The translations under genes and the position numbers were made by a program. A model generated the notes under the pieces. It was given only the letters and a program-made list of their open reading frames with translations. It had not been told where the DNA came from and did not search any database. Of a stretch of 35,133 nucleotides of DNA, positions 35,017 to 35,133 are shown piece after piece. The DNA comes from Candidatus Sumerlaeota bacterium (GTDB lineage Bacteria > Sumerlaeota > Sumerlaeia > JABWBI01), in NCBI GenBank assembly GCA_016928695.1, contig JAFGKF010000038.1, forward strand, positions 1 to 35,133, given 5' to 3'. How positions within the stretch are numbered: the stretch's first letter is position 1; every line of letters begins with the position of its first letter.

Positions 35017-35133
35017 GCCCTTTCAGGGCTGCGGTTCGAGCGTGTCGGCCTCAAAGACCGACACGACAGATGCGCTGCCTGAAAGACAGCGATGTCTCCT
35101 CATGTTTGGAGTCCTGCGGATTGCCGCAGTTCC
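35017..35133. repeat. Hairpin-rich repeat tract at window end, including a partial copy of TTTGGAGTCCTGCGGnTTGCCGCAG
   Basis: CGTGTCGG-CCTCAAAGA-CCGACACG (35041-35065), CGCTG-CCTGAAAGA-CAGCG (35073-35091). 'tttggagtcctgcggattgccgcag' near the end matches 27719-27743 with one substitution. Confidence 0.75.

Noticed and set aside
1-35133. tRNA or rRNA genes
   Set aside because: No cloverleaf with a GGTTCGAATCC-type T-arm or rRNA-like sequence was recognised by eye. tRNAscan would be decisive.

Overview
GC-rich bacterial chromosomal window with about 21 supportable protein-coding genes and no tRNA, rRNA or CRISPR that I can recognise. The most notable locus is a compact plus-strand operon at 3127-6492. 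It encodes a deoxyribose-phosphate aldolase (DeoC) with an N-terminal extension resembling a bacterial microcompartment (BMC) encapsulation peptide, a COG4299/HGSNAT-like multi-pass membrane protein, and a 290-aa protein made of THREE tandem canonical-order BMC (Pfam00936-type) shell domains. Known shell classes have one (BMC-H) or two (BMC-T) such domains, so three would predict a dimeric pseudohexamer. A strong rho-independent terminator follows. The rest of the window encodes: a YncE-like beta-propeller/phosphoesterase lipoprotein; a C5-cytosine methyltransferase and a separate DPPF-type DNA methyltransferase; a golvesin/Fn3 amidase; a ~2270-aa secreted protein with two GH57-like modules, starch-binding-like repeats, BACON domains and a dockerin-like insert; a glycine-zipper lipoprotein; an ethylbenzene-dehydrogenase-type heme-binding-like protein; Dpp-type permeases; a solute-binding-protein/MalF fusion with a MalG permease; a GNAT acetyltransferase; two cysteine desulfurase paralogs; an EF-hand protein; and a nucleoside 2-deoxyribosyltransferase-like protein. 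Intergenic regions contain dense perfect palindromes. All family calls come from reading motifs by eye; no database search was run.
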